DNA of 64,000 nucleotides, taken from positions 90,146,240-90,210,239 of the forward strand of contig CAMTDV010000023.1 in assembly GCA_947069175.1 (NCBI GenBank). The letters are read 5' to 3'. Positions 57,938 to 64,000 of the stretch are shown here, one piece after another; the first letter of the stretch is position 1; each line of letters begins with the position of its first letter. This DNA comes from Scalesia atractyloides. Lineage: Eukaryota; Streptophyta; Magnoliopsida; Asterales; Asteraceae. The translations under genes and the position numbers were made by a program. The notes under the pieces are model-generated. The model was given only the letters and a program-made list of their open reading frames with translations, searched no databases and was not told where the DNA came from.

Positions 57938-58556
57938 AAAACATTTTTATTTTGCGATTTTTAACAGTTTTTCAAAAACAACTTATATATTCCAATATAA
58001 TAATTGATTATGTATCGTTTAAAATTATTTTGGGCATTTAATTCGCAACGAAAATTTTAACTGACTGTTCGGTTGATAAACGGAGCGGGTTTGGTAAATC
58101 TGTTTTTGACGGATGTTACAGCATAGTCAACTTTCCCAAGTTAATAAAAGATTTTGTGGCGTTTTGCACTTAAAAATCATTTTAAAGTTTTCAAAATGAG
58201 TCATTTGGGTGTATTTACCAGCTACGTATCGTCCAAAGGCTATGCAGGTACAATACAAAATAGGCCGGAAGCTGCTCGGTAGTGAATAAGAGGATCTTGC
58301 AAATCCTTAGATCTGCCCTAAAGTCTGTTTTATATTCTTTCTTGTACATTTTATGAACCGCCTGTGGATCTTCTATTACGAGCCTGTATATTATTTTATA
58401 TTTCGAACATTTGGTTTGTAATAGTAATTTAACTCCAAGACTTCCACTATGCCGTGTTTAATTGACTATGATGTTATCAACTGACGTCACGATACTCCCC
58501 ACCCGGACCCACCGGTGTATGGATTTCGGGTTGGAAATCCAGGGTGTGACAGTTAT

Positions 58557-61500
58557 GCTTGTCTTGGTGGTTGTATTGTGTTAATCGGTATTACTTTCCT
58601 TGATAAAATGAGGTTAGAAAACTCTTAACGGATGACTAACTTATTTTTAAAAGATTCACATGAAAATATATCAATAGCTCATTAATGAACAATTTTATGT
58701 GGGTAAAGTGTGTTTATCGTGTTAACTTTCCAAAGAATTATCATGTTATGATTCCCGAAAGGGATACTAATTGTCTTTATAATTGAAAAATTGATCAAGT
58801 GTCTTTGCAACATTTCTGACTTAGTTAACATGCTTAGGTTGTTTATAAAACAAGACAAAAGAAAAAGAAATTATATTTTTGTATTCGGAGTCTTATATGT
58901 TTTAAAATATATATTTAGACATTTTTAGTTAAAAACTCTTTCACATATCTTTTTACCGGTAGAAAAATGAAAATGGTTTAGTACATAGGCGACTACCCGC
59001 GTCCATTGATCGACATCTGGTTCTTACCCATACTTTACTACATATACGATAGGGTACACTTGTCCTTTTGCGTGTGTTTTAATGTTAATGTATAAATCAT
59101 TTTTATAAATATTACAACCGAGTTCTGTGTAAAATTCATTGTAAAAATATGTATATATACGCACACACCAATGTATCTCCCCTAATTTTGGAAACAAAAT
59201 ATATTTAAAAGAGGGACATAAACTCACAGTTTACGTCTCGTGCAATCTAGCAATCACTTGTGTCCTTGAATTATACCCGAGCTATAAGTACCCTAGTTCG
59301 TTAAAATACTCAGGTCTCATTGTTTGATCATGTACAAGTTTCTTATCATCAACCTGTTTTGTTTGTTTGTAACTCTTGTTTGGTTTAGACACGTTGATAG
59401 TTTGATTATCCCTTGTAATTGTTTAGAAAATTTCGCCATAGTTTCTCTAAAAATATCCAGTTTTCCTTGTTTAGTATCATCTTCAAATTCAATTTCCTAC
59501 CTCATCAAGAACATAACTTTATATGTATTTTCAACAACTAGTTCATGAACTTGTTATAAAATTCTAAGATCTTTCAAGATAATCATTTTTCTCATGTTCA
59601 TCGATTTTTAGACAACTTCATGTTAAACAACTTTTACATACTTTTAAGATCCACAAATCATGATCATGGTGTTTATGAAAACTTATAAACTCTACACTAC
59701 TTTAAAAATCATGTAGAAGCTTTTTAACAAGTTCATGTTACTTTGTTGATGTAAATTAGTAGATCTACACATATACTTTGTTAGATGTAGTTTTAACCTA
59801 TACTTTAACAAGTTCATCATCTTCACATCTTCATCCACATCAAAGATAATCACAAAATAGTATAAGACTACTTCTATAAGTTAGTTGATATTGTTTATGT
59901 TAGAGTTTTCATGTATTTTTAAGGTTAGTTTCTTGATGATCAACTTATACATCTTAATCCTTACATAACAAGAAGCAAAATAAGATGTGTTAGAGGCTTA
60001 CAACTAGCACTAATTCTAGCGAAGATCCTTTGATGAAGAGAAGAAGAAGAAGATAAAGCTCCTAAATTGCAAGAACAAGCTCCTAGAGGATCTTCGAGTC
60101 TTGATACCACCTTGGATCTCCTTGATAAACCCTTTAGAATCTCTTGAATACTTGAAGATGGAGAGTGTAGAGAGGGAGAAAGAGGCCATAGGTATGAGGA
60201 AAGAAGGAGCAGAGTGATGTTTAGTTTTTGAAAGTTGAAATGGATGTGGATAAGGTGTTGTTGTTGAGGTGTTATCTTATAATCATCAAGTCTTTTATTC
60301 AATCACAACCCATACTTCTTATATCTTCATCAAGATCACAAAACATGGAGCTTTTGGGGCCCTATGTGACCGTCAATTAAGGGGGTGTAGAGTATGGTGT
60401 GTCGCTTTGTTTATTCATTAGACATGTTGTGAATTATTTAGGTTAGATATGTATGTAGTTATTTTTTAACTAGGTATGAGGGATGTTAGATAAGCTTATA
60501 CTTATCATTATAATGACATGCATTGCCTAACTAGTTCATTAGACTATGTTTAGTTGTTGTTTAGAATTTAAACAGCACTAGTTATGCTTTCGGAAAATTA
60601 ACAATCACTTATGTAACACTAATTTGTTAATTGATGTTTTTAGATCCTTATGATATTCAATGATGTCCTTGATATTGTTTGTGATCATTAACATCATCTA
60701 ATGATCATACAATGTTCCTTTGTTAGTGTAATTTTGACCGGTTTATTGAACTTGTAACTTTTACGACTCGGATTCGAACAATTTATAACTTGTGCATTTT
60801 CTGGAAAATTATATCTTATATCTTGTTTTTCCCACTTAGGGTTTCATGTATATATTGTTTTGGACATTATTTTATGTCCTATACTTGACGTTTTAGGGAG
60901 TACCAGCAGTCAGTCTTCTGACATGAATAGTGTGTTCGGATAAACTACCAACGGTTAAAGTAATGGTTTTTATCGCATCGTGATGTGGAAAATACAACAT
61001 ATAGAGGTGAACAAAAAAGGGGTTTGGAATTAACGATGGATTTTAAGCAAACCAAAATCAACCTTTTAAACCATTTTGGAATCGTCCTAAAGCAACAGGT
61101 TGTAATCAGTATGTAAACCTATACTTTGAAACTACTCTAACCCAAACCGATCCTTTCCCTCTCATAAACAAGTTTCAAACCGAACCGGTTGGGACAAAAA
61201 TCAATTTTGACCATTTTTTTACCCAACTCGAACCGGTTTGGACTTTGGGCCCACAACCATATTTATGTACCTCTAGATTATTGATGTGGTCTAAATATAC
61301 ATAATTTATTAATATTCCTACACTTTTAAGTGGTTATAGGACTATTTAATTTATTAAAATCTCCTCGTTTCTAGTTCATATCAAAAGTTTAAAGGTTTCA
61401 AGTGAAAATAAATAAATGGTTACTTTATATTGGAAATATAGGTAAACATGAAAACATTATAATTTAGAAAATTAAGTTAACAATTAAATGGTCCATCAAT

Positions 61501-61599
61501 ATCTATTTAGATATAAAGTTGATCAACGTGAGGTATATAACAAAGTACATATATTAAGTTAATTGATGAACTTTAATTTAAAAAATGTGTTTTGCTTGT
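58557..61599 (+). other. Long non-coding stretch right of LTR F
   Basis: AT-rich with no recognisable gene. The open frames at 59024-59227, 59324-59548 and 59961-60302 have low-complexity translations and no motif. GAACCGGTT-like repeats at 61170-61245 (ACCGAACCGGTTGGG, CGAACCGGTTTGG) look like part of a degraded transposon. Confidence 0.4.
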
Positions 61600-63110
61600 G
61601 GAGGATAGTGGAGGAGAATTAGAGACTTGAGGTGAACATCAGACGTACACAAAGAGGAATTTTGTGAGGGGGATCCCATAATTTACCAAAAGGCCATCGT
61701 TTCATCTTTGTCTTTGTATTGGGCCGCATGGAGTATTGCGACAGGAAACTCACATCATACTTTTGTGAGTTGCTAAAGGCCTATTCGTTGAAAACAGTGT
61801 ATTATATTTCAAATACATTGAGAATAAAAGGGGACGGACGGCAGAACAGGAGGCTGCCATATACAACGAACTCATCAAAGGCCAAGAAGGAAGAAAGACA
61901 ATCGAACAAAGAAGGTTGTGGGGAGGCGATTCAGAAGTTGTTCACAAGAAGGTGATTGGTTTGAGTTGACGATTCAAGATTCGAGTTCACTTCGCAAATA
62001 GTTGGTGTTCAGTATAATAACTTTGTGATTTTCAAACTTGATACTATGGATTGTTTATTATTTGAGACTTGCTTATTGTTCTTGATTATGTTTCTTGGCT
62101 AGTTCGTTTTTCTACCTAGGCTAGTGATGGACAGATGTTGAAGTTTTTATTTTGATTTGGAAATTTATTATTTATGGATTTTTTATGCTAAAGTAACGAA
62201 CTTGATTATTGATTCAGTGTGTTTGCGTATTTAGATTTGTTTAATTATTGTTTATTGTTTCGCATGATATTTGGTGAATGTCTTTCATGTAATAGGGTCA
62301 TGCTAGATCATTAACTTGCGTTTGTGATTTGTTTGGTTAATTGGCCAATATACCTTAGAAGCAATAATCGATAATTGAGTAGGTCTAGGTGTTCTATTAA
62401 TTTTAATAACCAAGAGGTGCGATATTATCGGTAGGTCTAAGTTGGTAAATTGTTAGGTAGATCTTGGAGAGGAGTCTGTCTTAGTTTCCTTGTCAACCCT
62501 TGTCTATTGAGTCGAATCAAGAAACCAAGTTACCCTAGGCTTTCAACCCGAGAGGGAGTAGGTCACATTAGGGTACTTTACATAAAACACTTAGATAACC
62601 GAGAGGGAGTCTAGATTAAACCGGTGTTCTCAACAGCCTTTAGAGTTCCACAGGTGTCTTCTCGAGAAGGGTTGGGGTCCAGTTTGGTGTCTCGATAGGT
62701 TTAGCAATTTATAATCCCGGTTCCATAATAACTTGCATCCGATTAAAACATAACTATTTGCATTCCGAGATTCCAGTTCTAAGTAGTTATTTCACCATCA
62801 TCTGAATACATCTCTAGTCTTAGTTCGTGTGTCCGTCAGTTTTAGTTAATTTAGTTTAGTTCATTAGTTTGTGAGAACCCCACCCCCCCCCCCCCCACAA
62901 ACAACAAAACAAATAAGTCGAGTTAGTCTTAGATAAGTTAGTCGAGTCTAGTATTCGTAGTCAATAGAGTCTTGTGGGTTCGATACTCGGACTTGCTTAG
63001 GCCATACTACATTAACCGGTTCACTTGCCGGTTGTGTGGTCTAGGTGTTAGAGTCTAGTTTTATAAATTTAAAACTTAGCATGTATAGTTTGGTTAATAT
63101 TAGTGATGAT
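61600..63110 (+). repeat. Possible Athila/Tat-like LTR remnant
   Basis: The block GAGAGGGAGTAGGTCACATT ... GAGAGGGAGTC (62550-62612) and the later GTGGGTTCGATACTCGGACTT (62976 on), with TTGCCGGTTGTGTGGTC, resemble the R-U5 ends of Athila/Tat-type LTRs. No TGGCGCC-type PBS or coding follows. A short open frame at 61719-61955 is unrecognised. Class assignment is tentative. Confidence 0.35.
62882..62898. repeat. Poly-C tract
   Basis: CCCACCCCCC... run with 14 or more consecutive C, followed by ACAAACAACAAAACAAA. Length is likely unreliable in assembly and may vary between individuals. Confidence 0.85.
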
Positions 63111-64000
63111 CAAGAAGAAGCATTAGAGAAGAGCTAGACTGTAAGGAAGAAAAACGTAAAGGAATGCCAACATACGACATCTGTACAACTCGTAATAGAT
63201 CGCGCGCATGGCTAGTACCCAGTAAATCGAAACACTTGGTGGTTTTGGCCCATTCGATACTAGTACGGCCCGTACAGTATCAGTGCGACCCGTACCAACT
63301 TTGTTTGAAACCCTAATTTCACTTATATAAGCAAAGTTGTGGCTGCAAGTTGAAAGGGTGGGATTTTGGAGTTCTGAGATGTGAAATGAAGGATGAGGAA
63401 CATAGTTTGAAGATACAAGAAAACCAAGGGAGTTAGAAGTTTGAATATTGAAGGCCGAATCATTCGAATAGCATTTCTGCTATTGTTCGGTTTGAGTTTT
63501 CTACTTTTCCAATCTTCTACTTTTTATGTACGTTTTTATTTAGTTTTTTTTATTATAACTCCACTATGTTTGGGTAAACTTCTTTAAGTTGTTTGGATTA
63601 AGATGTTCATTGTTTGGATTGATTTGTTTGTTTGATTTACTTATGTGAGTGTGATTTCATTAGAGTCTTGTTGAGTGAACTTATGATATGTATGATTGCA
63701 TGTTAGTATTGGTTTTGAAGTTAATTTGTGTTGTTGTATTGGTCTTTCTAAAAGGTTATGCGTGTTCGACCTGATACATACTAACTTTCGGTTTATTTTC
63801 AATATATCGTAAACTTTAACTTGTGTCTTTTAACTTTACCAAGGTAACAGACAAATCACTAACTTAACTAGTAAAATATGTAAGCTACTTATGGAATAGA
63901 TCTAAATATGAGGGTATATGAACGGATTAGGTTTTGTGTATTAGCTTGATCGCGATTTGTAAATCATCATTTGCATATACGTCCAGACTTTAATATAGAA
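63111..64000 (+). other. Terminal stretch, LTR promoter-like, no gene
   Basis: Contains ACGGCCCGTAC and GCGACCCGTACC palindrome-like pieces (63268-63298), a TATA-like TTATATAAG (63323-63331) and a leader-like segment. The order resembles 44945-45300. No coding is seen. Confidence 0.35.

Larger units (their letters stand above)
48969..58120 (-). mobile_element. Element E: recent gag-only non-autonomous LTR retrotransposon
   Basis: Minus-strand element of 9152 bp with target duplication GCATA at 48964-48968 and 58121-58125. LTRs 55390-58120 (5') and 48969-51698 (3') are 2731 and 2730 bp and differ by roughly fifteen visible changes, so insertion is recent. PBS (55375-55386), conserved leader, an open gag frame and PPT are present. 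Protease, RT, RNase H and integrase are absent, replaced by about 1.6 kb of repeats (51740-53328). Same LTR family group as A, C and D. It would need pol products in trans. Confidence 0.93.
55390..58120 (-). repeat. 5' LTR of element E
   Basis: 2731 bp, nearly identical to 48969-51698. Tandem array 55789-56103, W-boxes about 56516-56569, tRNA-like modules 56590-57171 (minus) and 57853-57937 (plus). Confidence 0.94.
45976..58551 (+). mobile_element. Solo LTR F, split by element E
   Basis: Starts TGTAACACCC (45976) and ends CAGGGTGTGACA (58551), with target duplication GTTAT at 45971-45975 and 58552-58556. E occupies 48969-58120; the remaining F sequence (45976-48968 plus 58126-58551) is about 3.4 kb with no PBS, PPT or coding. 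So F is a solo LTR left after LTR-LTR recombination, later hit by E. Length and termini fit long chromovirus LTRs. It holds a 7-unit tandem array, a ~158-bp periodic region and a TATA box at 46801. Confidence 0.85.

Noticed and set aside
59961..60302. 113-codon minus-strand frame
   Set aside because: Leu/Ser-rich translation from CT-rich DNA, no motif, no splice or promoter context.
61719..61955. 78-codon plus-strand frame
   Set aside because: No recognisable domain and it sits in LTR-like repeat DNA. Could not be supported as a gene without expression data.

Overview
The window is nuclear DNA of a flowering plant. It has GT-AG introns, long AT-rich intergenic stretches, and nested Ty3/gypsy chromovirus LTR retrotransposons primed by initiator Met-tRNA. 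A eudicot is likely; Asteraceae is only a weak guess from the overall look of the repeats. Most of the 64 kb is LTR retrotransposon. I can support two host genes.

Layout. (1) 116-1485: last three exons of a plant heparanase-like (GH79) gene on the plus strand. (2) 1509-22866: element A, an old Tekay-like chromovirus with TSD TCTAT, inserted 23 bp after the heparanase stop codon. A younger element B (4425-15634, TSD CCTAC) is nested in the leader of A. (3) 23719-25901: a five-exon receptor-like cytoplasmic kinase-type gene whose catalytic motifs are lost, so a likely pseudokinase. (4) About 25.9-29.8 kb: old repeat remnants and a CT/TA microsatellite. (5) 29817-44589: element C (TSD AGGAG). 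Its reverse transcriptase is broken by an inverted, truncated relative D (35671-39770), and the RT catalytic motif is lost at the join. (6) 44595-45970: older LTR-like DNA. (7) 45976-58551: solo LTR F (TSD GTTAT), split by a recent minus-strand element E (48969-58120, TSD GCATA) that carries LTRs, PBS, leader, gag and PPT but no pol. (8) 58557-64000: non-coding DNA with LTR-like remnants.

Most unusual observation. The LTRs of A, C, D and E each carry several tRNA-like modules, and B carries one. There is one antisense module near the LTR start (class-II-like A-box spacing in C and D) and three or four sense modules further in. The sense modules share a flank, a roughly 10-bp D-arm-like hairpin whose sequence differs between modules while pairing is kept, a T-arm/B-box, and a T-run resembling a Pol III terminator. 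In the best modules the A box and B box are 44 nt apart, as in a normal tRNA. This looks like a conserved array of Pol III-type or structured-RNA units built into Pol II retrotransposon LTRs, loosely analogous to the 5S-derived promoter in Cassandra elements. I do not know of a description of it. C, D and E also carry dense WRKY W-box clusters next to these modules.

How the parts work together. B supplies almost complete but frameshifted gag-pro-RT-RNaseH-integrase-chromodomain coding. A and C are inactivated by frameshifts and by stop codons mostly of the C-to-T/G-to-A type. E keeps the cis signals and an open gag frame, so it is best read as a non-autonomous element mobilised by proteins supplied in trans.
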